Below, piece by piece: positions 1 to 5,273 of a stretch of DNA of 5,273 nt. Location: positions 1 through 5,273 of the forward strand of contig CAIWKW010000004.1 in assembly GCA_903913365.1 (NCBI GenBank), written 5' to 3'. The position numbers and the translations under genes are program-made. The notes under the pieces are model-generated. The model had not been told where the DNA came from and did no database searches. It saw only the letters and a program-made list of their open reading frames with translations. The number at the start of each line of letters is the position of its first letter. Position 1 is the first letter of the stretch. This DNA is from Candidatus Doudnabacteria bacterium. GTDB lineage: Bacteria > Patescibacteriota > Doudnabacteria > UBA920.

Positions 1-142
1 AATGACAAAATTGACATAAACGGCATTTGCCGTCCCGAATGAAATGAGGGATCCCTCTCCCAATAAATTGGGATCGGGACAATAACTATTAATTTTAAAA
101 TAAAGGTTATTGTTTTTGTTCATTTTTGTCAATTATGTCATT
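1..142. repeat. Nested inverted-repeat element upstream of apbE (MITE-like, left edge may be cut)
   Basis: The 16-base arm at 1-16 (AATGACAAAATTGACA) matches the reverse complement of 127-142 at 15 of 16 positions. Between the arms lie several perfect dyads: CGGCA/TGCCG (21-25/28-32), GTCCCGA/TCGGGAC (32-38/74-80), the 12-base palindrome GAGGGATCCCTC (46-57), TCCCAAT/ATTGGGA (58-64/67-73) and ACAATAAC/GTTATTGT (79-86/106-113). The 32-80 stem encloses two further hairpins, giving a branched fold. Both outer arms have a 9-base period: ATGACA-like units start at 1, 10 and 19, and TGTCA-like units near 117, 126 and 135. No transposase is visible. The left arm begins at base 1, so the element may extend outside the window. 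It could be a miniature mobile element, a structured terminator of an upstream gene, or both; I cannot tell which. Confidence 0.6.
32..80. other. Branched GC-rich hairpin core within the upstream element
   Basis: A closing stem GTCCCGA/TCGGGAC (32-38 with 74-80) surrounds two adjoining hairpins: GAGGGATCCCTC (46-57) and TCCCAAT-AA-ATTGGGA (58-73). All pairs listed are perfect. The segment reuses TCCC and GGGA several times, so alternative pairings are possible. No long T-run follows directly, which argues against a standard intrinsic terminator on the + strand. The symmetry would allow a cruciform in DNA or a three-way junction in RNA. Confidence 0.55.
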
Positions 143-155
143 TTTATTTAATACT

Positions 156-905
156 ATGAAACACACCAAGCTCATTATGGGCATGCCCATTACCGTTGAA
201 ATCAGCCAGGAGCAAGGAGCGCCGGAAGCTTTTGATAAAGTTTTTGATTATTTTGAAAGCGTGGATAGAAAATTCAGTACTTACAAAAAAGACAGCGAGA
301 TTAGCAAAATCAACCGGGGAGAAATTCCCTTAAGCCATGCTTCGGCCGAAATGCAAAAAATTTTTCAACTGGCCGAGCAAACCAAGCAACAAACTTCCGG
401 CTACTTTGATATTAAACAACCGGACGGGAAATATGACCCCTCCGGCCTGGTGAAAGGCTGGGCCATACATGAGGCTTCATTGCTTCTGGAAAAATTGGGC
501 TTTAAAAGATTTTTTGTGGAAGCCGGCGGCGACATTCAGGCCTGTTCCAAAAATGACGGCAATATAGAAAAATGGAGCGTTGGAATCCGCAATCCGTTTA
601 ACCGGGAAGAAATAGTAAAAGTGGTATATTTGGAAAGCGAAGGGATGGCAACCTCCGGCACATATATAAGAGGCCAGCACATTTACAACCCCCACAAGCC
701 CGGGGAAAAATTTACCGAAATTGTCAGTTTAACGGTTATCGGTCCAAACATATACGAAGCGGACCGCTTCGCCACTGCGGCATTTGCAATGGGAAAAGAA
801 GGAATAAATTTTATTGAAGGCCTGCAGGGCTTTGAAGGTTACTCGATAGACAGCAAAGGAATTGCGACAATGACAGGAGGGCTTGGGAAATACTTAGAAA
901 ATTAA
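156..905 (+). CDS. apbE: FAD:protein FMN transferase (ApbE family), leaderless
   Basis: ApbE enzymes use FAD and Mg2+ to attach FMN through a phosphoester bond to Ser/Thr of redox proteins such as NqrB, NqrC, RnfD and RnfG. Family blocks appear in order, numbered from the ATG at 156 (249 residues): MGMPITVEI (8-16), FSTY..DSEISKINRG (40-55), GYFDIK (82-87), a DPSGLVKGWAI block (94-104), EAGGDI (122-127), the SGTYIRGQHIYNP segment with its conserved His (167-179), and the EADRFATAAFAMG block with the metal-site Asp (201-213). The length is near that of short family members. The frame opens at TTG 126 and also has ATG 135, but both fall inside the right arm of the upstream repeat. ATG 156 gives a conventional family N-terminus. 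No start has a clear Shine-Dalgarno site. No signal peptide or lipobox is visible, unlike periplasmic ApbE of Gram-negative bacteria, so a cytoplasmic location is inferred. The family call is firm; the exact start is not. Confidence 0.93.
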   Translation: MKHTKLIMGMPITVEISQEQGAPEAFDKVFDYFESVDRKFSTYKKDSEISKINRGEIPLSHASAEMQKIFQLAEQTKQQTSGYFDIKQPDGKYDPSGLVKGWAIHEASLLLEKLGFKRFFVEAGGDIQACSKNDGNIEKWSVGIRNPFNREEIVKVVYLESEGMATSGTYIRGQHIYNPHKPGEKFTEIVSLTVIGPNIYEADRFATAAFAMGKEGINFIEGLQGFEGYSIDSKGIATMTGGLGKYLEN

Positions 906-1040
906 CCAAATTATTCTAATTATGCTAATTTCTAAATAATGACTAATGCTAAAATATCCAGTGATTAAAAATCAGAATTTAGACATTGGGTATTATTTAT
1001 AATAATTAGGTTAATTAGATCAATTAGAATAATTTAATTT
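906..1040. repeat. AT-rich inverted repeat with 9-base-period arms between apbE and the membrane reductase gene
   Basis: AAATTATTCTAATT (908-921) is the exact reverse complement of 1022-1035. Extended to 908-930 and 1013-1035, the arms match at 20 of 23 positions. The right arm is a tandem series of 9-base units: ATAATTAGG (1002-1010), TTAATTAGA (1011-1019), TCAATTAGA (1020-1028) and a degraded ATAATTTAA (1029-1037). The left arm repeats the complementary core CTAAT at 916, 925 and 943. Inner dyads are TCTAAAT/ATTTAGA (931-937/977-983) and TGATT/AATCA (962-966/970-974). There is no open frame of note and no GC-rich terminator hairpin. It may be a dispersed non-coding repeat or a miniature mobile element. 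Confidence 0.6.
998..1003 (+). promoter_or_regulatory. Possible -10 box upstream of the RnfD/NqrB-reductase gene
   Basis: The hexamer TATAAT is a perfect match to the sigma-70 -10 consensus and lies 71 bases before the ATG at 1075. No good -35 hexamer sits 16-18 bases upstream, and chance matches are likely in such AT-rich DNA. If real, transcription would start near 1010 and the leader would carry the right arm of the inverted repeat. Confidence 0.22.
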
Positions 1041-1074
1041 CGTACCTACGAATCTTAACCAAAGATTTTTTAAT

Positions 1075-2595
1075 ATGATTAATTCAATTGACAACTTTCT
1101 CAACAAAATTACCATGTACCGCCTGGTGCTGTATTATTTAATTGGCCTTATAGTAGTTGCGGGAATTTTAGGCTTCTTCGGCATACTTCCCTACAGCCCT
1201 GTTGCCCTGCTTTTCTCCACATTTGTTTTAATTTTGGTAAGCTGGATTATCAACAGCTTATTTGCCGGCATTTTGAAAGTTCAAACCAACTCCGAATCGG
1301 TTTACATTACGGCGCTGATTTTGGTTTTAATTATTACTCCGCCGCAGGCCGGAGCATTTATGGCAGCTTTGCCGTTTTTATTTTGGGCCGCGGTTTGGTC
1401 GCAAGCCAGCAAATACATATTCAACATAGGCAACAAGCACCTTTTTAATCCTGCCGCTCTGGCCGTAGTTATTACCTCCTTTGCCATAAACCAATCGGCA
1501 ACCTGGTGGATTGGCACTCCTGCAATGTTTTTGTTTGTCCTTGTTGGCGGATTGCTCATGATAAGAAAAGTCAGGCGCTTTGATGCCGTTATTGCTTTTA
1601 CCGCAGCGGCAATTGCCGTAATTTTCGCCTTAAGCGCGAGCAGCGGCAATCCGTTTGCCACAGTTTATAAATCAATAATCTATTCTCCTTTGGTGTTTTT
1701 AGCCGCGGTAATGCTCACGGAGCCTTTAACCATGCCTCCCACCAGAGACGGCCGGATTGCTTATGGTATTTTAGTCGGCTGGCTGTTTGCCCCCCAAACA
1801 CACTTTGGTTCCTTCTATCCTACCCCGGAACTGGCACTAATATTCGGCAACATCTTTACTTATATAATCAGCCCTAAAGGCAGGCACGTACTTAAACTTA
1901 AAGAAACAATTGAAGCGGGTGAAGATATTTACGATTTTGTTTTTGAAAGCGATCGTAAGTTCAACTTTACTCCGGGCCAATATATGGAATGGACACTGGG
2001 ACACGACCCTGCAGACAACCGCGGCAACCGGCGCTACTTTACCATTGCTTCTTCCCCCACCGAGAAGGAAACAATCTTAGGCGTAAAATTTTACGACAAA
2101 TCCAGCAGCTATAAAAAAGCCTTAATGGCTATGAAGCCGGGCGATGAAATTGTTGCCGGACAATTGGCCGGAGATTTTACAATGCCGAAAGACCCTAAAG
2201 AAAAACTGGTCTTTATAGCCGGAGGCATTGGCGTTACCCCGTTCCGCAGCATGCTTAAATATTTGACGGACAAAAACGAACAGAGATCCATTACGCTAAT
2301 GTATTCCAACAGGACGGCCGAGGAGATAGTTTATCAGGACGTTTTGCACGATGCCTGGAAAAAATTAGGTTTAAAAATTATTTGTACTCTTACCGGCACT
2401 CCCCCACAGGGATGGCAAGGATATACCGGCTATATTACCCCCGCTCTCGTGGCCAAAGAAGTGCCGGATTACAAAGAACGCACATTTTATATTTCCGGCT
2501 CTCACACTATGGTCACCGGCTTCAAAAAAACTCTTGCCCAAATGGGAGTGCCGCGCACCAAAATAAAAACCGATTTTTTCCCCGGCTTGGCCTAA
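1075..2595 (+). CDS. RnfD/NqrB-like membrane protein fused to a ferredoxin-NAD(P)+ reductase-type domain
   Basis: This 506-residue protein has two parts. Residues 1-265 are strongly hydrophobic, with about eight to ten membrane segments (for example 17-37, 43-66, 77-100, 146-163, 168-188 and 201-218). They carry RnfD/NqrB-type signatures: HLFNPAALA (122-130), and MLTEPLTMPPT followed by a GRIAYGILVG block (213-235). Residues 270-506 form a cytoplasmic flavin reductase of the ferredoxin-NADP+ reductase superfamily: RRYFTIASSP binds FAD (319-328), GGIGVTPFRSML binds the nucleotide (383-394), YSNRTAEEIVYQD (410-422), and YISGSHTMV near the C-terminus (472-480). No [2Fe-2S] ferredoxin domain, heme motif or conserved cysteine cluster is visible. 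The likely role is moving electrons between NAD(P)H and a membrane acceptor, perhaps coupled to ion transport; direction and partner are unknown. ApbE upstream fits flavinylation, yet no [ST]-G-A-[ST] acceptor motif is present; the nearest resemblance is SSGNPFAT (189-196). ATG 1075 is chosen because the N-terminus runs straight into the first helix. No Shine-Dalgarno site is evident. Confidence 0.88.
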   Translation: MINSIDNFLNKITMYRLVLYYLIGLIVVAGILGFFGILPYSPVALLFSTFVLILVSWIINSLFAGILKVQTNSESVYITALILVLIITPPQAGAFMAALPFLFWAAVWSQASKYIFNIGNKHLFNPAALAVVITSFAINQSATWWIGTPAMFLFVLVGGLLMIRKVRRFDAVIAFTAAAIAVIFALSASSGNPFATVYKSIIYSPLVFLAAVMLTEPLTMPPTRDGRIAYGILVGWLFAPQTHFGSFYPTPELALIFGNIFTYIISPKGRHVLKLKETIEAGEDIYDFVFESDRKFNFTPGQYMEWTLGHDPADNRGNRRYFTIASSPTEKETILGVKFYDKSSSYKKALMAMKPGDEIVAGQLAGDFTMPKDPKEKLVFIAGGIGVTPFRSMLKYLTDKNEQRSITLMYSNRTAEEIVYQDVLHDAWKKLGLKIICTLTGTPPQGWQGYTGYITPALVAKEVPDYKERTFYISGSHTMVTGFKKTLAQMGVPRTKIKTDFFPGLA

Positions 2596-2629
2596 AAAGG
2601 CTCCCGAATCCTAAAATATTACAGCCTTT
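2596..2629 (+). other. Inverted repeat just after the membrane reductase gene
   Basis: AAAGGCT (2596-2602) pairs perfectly with AGCCTTT (2623-2629) across a 20-base loop, starting immediately after the TAA stop. It lies directly before the CCGGC/GCCGG hairpin and may contribute to transcript-end folding. No T-run follows it, so it is not a terminator by itself. Confidence 0.35.
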
Positions 2630-2658
2630 CCGGCCAAACCAGGCAAGCCGGTATTTTT
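2630..2658 (+). terminator. Weak candidate intrinsic terminator
   Basis: CCGGC (2630-2634) pairs with GCCGG (2647-2651) over a 12-base loop and is followed by TATTTTT (2652-2658). The stem is GC-only but just five pairs long, and the loop is large, so termination would be modest. The position, 35 bases after the stop of the membrane reductase gene and before a separate promoter candidate, fits a transcript boundary between the redox and aspartate modules. Confidence 0.4.
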
Positions 2659-2667
2659 GATTTGCTG

Positions 2668-2698
2668 TTGCCTAAGGCAAAAATATTGTCTAGAATAT
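2668..2698 (+). promoter_or_regulatory. Probable promoter of the aminotransferase-PEP carboxylase pair, overlapped by dyads
   Basis: TTGCCT (2668-2673, 4 of 6 to the -35 consensus) and TAGAAT (2691-2696, 5 of 6 to the -10 consensus) are separated by an ideal 17 bases, placing the start near 2703. Two dyads cover the boxes: TTGCC-TAA-GGCAA (2668-2680) on the -35, and ATATT-N6-AATAT (2683-2698) around the -10. They could be operator half-sites. No regulator gene is visible in the window. Confidence 0.4.
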
Positions 2699-2704
2699 CA
2701 GTTG

Positions 2705-2711
2705 AGAAAGG
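2705..2711 (+). promoter_or_regulatory. Ribosome binding site of the aminotransferase gene
   Basis: AGAAAGG lies six bases before the ATG at 2718, an acceptable Shine-Dalgarno sequence and the clearest in the window. It supports this start over internal ones. Confidence 0.5.
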
Positions 2712-2717
2712 CTTTTT

Positions 2718-3875
2718 ATGCAACTTGCAAAAAGGTTGGAAAACATTAGCGAAAGCGAAACAATAAAATTGAACACTTTGGCCAAAGAGCTTGAGGGCCA
2801 AGGTAAAATAATAATCAATCTCACGGCCGGGGAGCTGGATTTTGCAACCCCGCAAAATTTGCAAAAAGCCGTGGCCAAAAAGCTTTCGGAAAACAAATAC
2901 ACCAACACCTTGGGCCTGCCGCTGCTAAGGCAGCTTATTGCCAAAAAAATTGCAGCCGAAACCGGCTGGAAAATTTCTCCCCAAAATATTGCGGCAACCG
3001 CCGGAGCCAAAACCGGATTGTATGCGCTTTTTCAAACATTAATTAATCCAGGAGACGAGGTTATTATTCCCGTCCCCTCCTGGGTAAGCTATGAGCACCA
3101 AATAAAATTGGCCGGCGGAAAACCGATTTTTGTTCCTTTAACAAAAAATTTTGACTTGGACACGGCTGCCATAAAAAAGAGGCTTTCCAAAAAAACCAAA
3201 GCCATAATTATAAATAGTCCTCACAACCCTACAGGCAAAGTCTTTTCCCGCCCCGCGCTTTTAGCTTTGGACAAACTTATAAAGAAGACCAGCCTGTTTG
3301 TTATTAGCGACGAAATTTACAACACGCTTACCTACCGGCCGAAAAAAACAGCCGTGAAATCTTTAGCCGAGGTTATTTCCAAAAAATCCAATCTGATTTT
3401 AATTAACGGTTTTTCCAAAAGTGAAGCCATAACCGGCTGGCGTATTGGTTATGTTATTGCCGCGCCGGAAATTATTTCCGGAATGAACAAATTTTTAAGC
3501 CACGCCGGCGGCAACCCCGCAGTACCAAGCCAGTGGGCGGCCATTACATCCTTAAAACAAAATAGGCCAAACCTGCAAACTTTAAACATATTAGCCAAAC
3601 GGCGCAACCTGGTAACTCAAATGTTAAACACCATCCCCAAAATTTCCTTTTACGAACCCGACGGCGCTTTTTATTTCTTTATTAATATAAGACTAATATG
3701 CACAAATACGCAAAAGTTTTGCCAGCAGCTGCTCGCTAACCGGCAGGTGGCTCTGGTACCGGGCGAGGCTTTTCACGCTCCGGGATTTATTCGGCTGTCA
3801 TTTGCCGCTTCGGAAAAAAACTTAACTTTGGGCATAAAACGTTTTAAAGATTTTTCCGCTAATTTTAAAGAATAA
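2718..3875 (+). CDS. Class I PLP-dependent aminotransferase, probable aspartate aminotransferase
   Basis: The protein has 385 residues, normal for fold-type I aminotransferases. It would transfer the amino group of glutamate to oxaloacetate, giving aspartate and 2-oxoglutarate, in the cytoplasm. Visible landmarks: an N-terminal AGELDFATP segment (37-45), where the family usually has GEPDF; TAGAKTG at the cofactor phosphate site (94-100); PSWVSY (120-125); NSPHNPTG with the cofactor-contacting Asn (166-173); SDEIY with Asp198 and Tyr201 for PLP; SKSEAITGWRIGY with Lys234 as the Schiff-base lysine (233-245); PGEAF (348-352); and FIRLSF with Arg359 for the substrate carboxylate (357-362). The PSWVSY and SKSxAxTGWRxGY patterns resemble aspartate aminotransferases of the AspC/AatA type, but related enzymes acting on aromatic amino acids, alanine or LL-diaminopimelate share much of this. 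The gene ends three bases before the PEP carboxylase start, so the two are almost certainly cotranscribed, and a carboxylase making oxaloacetate strengthens the aspartate assignment. Confidence 0.9.
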   Translation: MQLAKRLENISESETIKLNTLAKELEGQGKIIINLTAGELDFATPQNLQKAVAKKLSENKYTNTLGLPLLRQLIAKKIAAETGWKISPQNIAATAGAKTGLYALFQTLINPGDEVIIPVPSWVSYEHQIKLAGGKPIFVPLTKNFDLDTAAIKKRLSKKTKAIIINSPHNPTGKVFSRPALLALDKLIKKTSLFVISDEIYNTLTYRPKKTAVKSLAEVISKKSNLILINGFSKSEAITGWRIGYVIAAPEIISGMNKFLSHAGGNPAVPSQWAAITSLKQNRPNLQTLNILAKRRNLVTQMLNTIPKISFYEPDGAFYFFINIRLICTNTQKFCQQLLANRQVALVPGEAFHAPGFIRLSFAASEKNLTLGIKRFKDFSANFKE

Positions 3876-3878
3876 TTT

Positions 3879-5165
3879 ATGAGAAACTTTCCGGCCACAA
3901 TGGCCACCCAGCATCCGGACAATGCCGGCGCCCCCTATTGGGAAAAAGACGGCAGCGGTTTTGTCAGCGTGTACAAAGAAATTGACGAGTGTCTTTCGGC
4001 TTTGCGCGATTTAAAGGCCGAGGAATTTATGTGGGACTGGGAAGGAAAATTTGCGGATGAGGCCGTTATTGACAAGTTGTTTTCCCAAAACTACGAATTT
4101 TTCAAAAATTTCGCTTTGGGCCATCACAAATATTTAACTTTCCGCTTGCCCAATGTTTGGCAGGAAAAAGGCTACAGCCTGATTCGCGCGCTAATGGTTA
4201 TTTTAACCAGCGAAGATTTTGCCGAGGACTTAAAATTCCACTCCCCTCCTTTGTTTGAAGTTATTTTGCCCATGACCGAAAAAGCCAGCCAACTTATTTA
4301 TATTCAAAAATCTTTTAAGGAACTGGCGGAATTTAAAAACAAAACTTTTAGCCACCGCAAAAAAACCAACAACAACTACATAGAAATTATCCCGCTTTTG
4401 GAAGGCGTGGAAAACCAGATGTCCATTTATGATTTGCTTAAAGATTACTGGAAGCTCCACAAAAAAACTTTCGGCAAAAGTCCCGCCCATTTGCGGCCGT
4501 TCTTGGCGCGCAGCGATCCGGCCATGGCTTCGGGACTTTGCGCCACGGTTTTGGCCAACAAAGTATCGCTGTCGCAAATTTACCAATTTGGCAAAAGATA
4601 CAAAGTGCCTATGCATCCGATTATTGGCGTGGGCAGCTTGCCGTTTAGAGGCGGGCTGAATCCCCTAAGGCTAAAACTATTTATGGAAGAATACAGCGGA
4701 GTAAGAACCGTAACTCTGCAATCGGCCTTCCGTTACGATTTCCCCCTGCCCCAGGTAAAAAAAGCCATAAAGTATTTAAATGCCAATCTTTCCAAACAGG
4801 ACGCAAAAATGATAGATGCGGGCGAAGAAAAAAAGCTAAAAACAATTGTAAAAAAGTTTGCGCGAATTTACCAAGCCACTCTTAAGGGGATATTGCCTGA
4901 AGTTAGAAATATTTTTGATTGCGTTCCCAAAAGGCGCGAACGCCGCCAGCACATTGGCTTTTTAAATTATCAAAGGCATATTGGCAAAACCGCTTTGCCC
5001 AGGGCCATAAGTTTTACCGCGGCTTTTTACTCCCTGGGCGTTCCGCCGGAACTTTTAGGCACCGGACAAGCCCTGGCCCAGCTTTCCCCAGCCGAGACTT
5101 TATTGCTTCATAAATACTACAAACACTTTTTAGATGACATTAAATTTGCCGGAGTTGCCAGATGA
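3879..5165 (+). CDS. ppcA: Archaeal-type phosphoenolpyruvate carboxylase, C-terminus apparently shortened
   Basis: This type of PEP carboxylase forms oxaloacetate and phosphate from PEP and bicarbonate. Recognised by TMATQHPDNA at the N-terminus (7-16), MWDWEGK (51-57), LARSDPAMASGL (209-220), GSLPFRGGL (252-260), QSAFRYD (281-287), PKRRER (350-355), LPRAISFTAAFYSLGVPPEL (373-392) and GTGQAL (394-399). These are hallmarks of the archaeal-type family, which is also found in a few Firmicutes and in candidate-phylum bacteria; it is unlike the roughly 900-residue bacterial/plant enzyme. The frame ends at residue 428, only 29 residues after GTGQAL, whereas relatives are about 480-540 residues and have a further helical tail. 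The +1 frame is open beyond the stop and looks like a displaced tail, so a frameshift (real or from assembly) near 5134-5165 is suspected. All substrate-site blocks I can recognise are present. The ATG at 3879 follows the aminotransferase stop by three bases, with no strong Shine-Dalgarno site, suggesting translational coupling. Confidence 0.92.
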   Translation: MRNFPATMATQHPDNAGAPYWEKDGSGFVSVYKEIDECLSALRDLKAEEFMWDWEGKFADEAVIDKLFSQNYEFFKNFALGHHKYLTFRLPNVWQEKGYSLIRALMVILTSEDFAEDLKFHSPPLFEVILPMTEKASQLIYIQKSFKELAEFKNKTFSHRKKTNNNYIEIIPLLEGVENQMSIYDLLKDYWKLHKKTFGKSPAHLRPFLARSDPAMASGLCATVLANKVSLSQIYQFGKRYKVPMHPIIGVGSLPFRGGLNPLRLKLFMEEYSGVRTVTLQSAFRYDFPLPQVKKAIKYLNANLSKQDAKMIDAGEEKKLKTIVKKFARIYQATLKGILPEVRNIFDCVPKRRERRQHIGFLNYQRHIGKTALPRAISFTAAFYSLGVPPELLGTGQALAQLSPAETLLLHKYYKHFLDDIKFAGVAR

Positions 5166-5273
5166 AGATATTGGCAAACCCAAACCATCAAGGCATGACA
5201 AGCCTAACATCGAAGATTTACATTCGAAATTAGTGAATCTGAATAACGGAAAAGATGCTACTTGTTTGCCAGG
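5134..5273 (+). other. Open +1 frame overlapping and continuing past the PEP carboxylase stop, cut by the window end
   Basis: After a TAG at 5131-5133 this frame is open for 46 codons to the edge. It could start at ATG 5134, but no Shine-Dalgarno site precedes it. Its product includes PDEDIGKPKPSRHDKP, a charged linker, then NIEDLHSKLVNLNNGKDAT, which resembles the helix plus Gly-Lys turn that comes before the final segment of archaeal-type PEP carboxylases. My preferred reading is the carboxylase C-terminus displaced by one frameshift. The alternative is a separate small or partial gene overlapping the carboxylase end by 32 bases. The resemblance is by eye, without an alignment. Confidence 0.4.

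Noticed and set aside
11..16. TTGACA, a perfect -35 hexamer, as a promoter for apbE
   Set aside because: No -10-like hexamer lies 16-18 bases downstream; that position is GC-rich (TCCCGAAT). The hexamer is part of the repeat arm.
96..101. TAAAAT as a -10 box for apbE
   Set aside because: It matches 5 of 6, but the matching -35 position reads ATCGGG, and the hexamer sits in a run of A and T inside the loop of the ACAATAAC/GTTATTGT hairpin.
126..155. Earlier apbE starts at TTG 126 or ATG 135
   Set aside because: They would translate the right arm of the inverted repeat, have no Shine-Dalgarno site and add residues outside the family core. They are not excluded, only less likely than ATG 156.
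906..1040. CRISPR array, based on regularly spaced repeats
   Set aside because: The units are 9 bases long and contiguous, with no spacers; CRISPR repeats are longer and separated by unique spacers.
1302..1661. Reverse-strand open frame of 119 codons within the membrane reductase gene (similar reverse frames at 477-695, 2109-2309, 2619-2864, 2690-3010 and 4230-4616)
   Set aside because: All lie mainly opposite genes with strong family motifs, have no conserved motifs of their own and look like antisense shadows.
2382..2660. Forward alternate frame across the end of the membrane reductase gene (similar ones at 4429-4659 and 4919-5113)
   Set aside because: It lies largely in the shadow of a gene with clear domain motifs, and its low-complexity, Arg/Pro-rich product matches no recognisable family.
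5162..5233. A 23-codon frame starting at ATG 5162 in an ATGA overlap with the PEP carboxylase stop
   Set aside because: It is very short, has no Shine-Dalgarno site and shows no recognisable motif. The competing frame open to the window edge is a better explanation of this stretch.

Overview
The window holds four complete protein genes, all on the + strand. A fifth frame overlaps the end of the last gene and runs off the right edge. Gene content, weak or absent Shine-Dalgarno sites and AT-rich repeat-bearing spacers suggest a bacterium of the candidate phyla radiation (Patescibacteria, Parcubacteria-like), with an archaeal-type PEP carboxylase as the most telling gene. This placement is inference from gene style. 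TGA is used as a stop at the end of the PEP carboxylase frame, so nothing suggests recoding of TGA.

Left half, redox module: positions 1-142 form a dense nest of inverted repeats. Next comes apbE (156-905), which encodes a flavin transferase. A second, AT-rich inverted-repeat spacer (906-1074) follows. Then comes a 506-residue protein (1075-2595) that joins an RnfD/NqrB-like membrane domain to a cytoplasmic FAD/NAD(P)H reductase domain. ApbE proteins attach FMN covalently to subunits of Rnf/Nqr-type complexes, so the pairing makes functional sense. However, I find no canonical FMN acceptor motif in the fusion protein.

Right half, oxaloacetate/aspartate module: a 122-base spacer (2596-2717) carries hairpins, a possible terminator and a plausible promoter. 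It leads into a class I aminotransferase (2718-3875), followed after only 3 bases by an archaeal-type PEP carboxylase (3879-5165). Together these would convert PEP and bicarbonate to oxaloacetate and then, with glutamate, to aspartate.

Points worth a second look: (1) both spacers flanking apbE are built from inverted arms with a 9-base internal period; (2) the PEP carboxylase stops at 428 residues, short for its family, while another frame stays open past its stop and may encode the displaced C-terminus; (3) the membrane/reductase fusion lies next to apbE without a visible flavinylation site.
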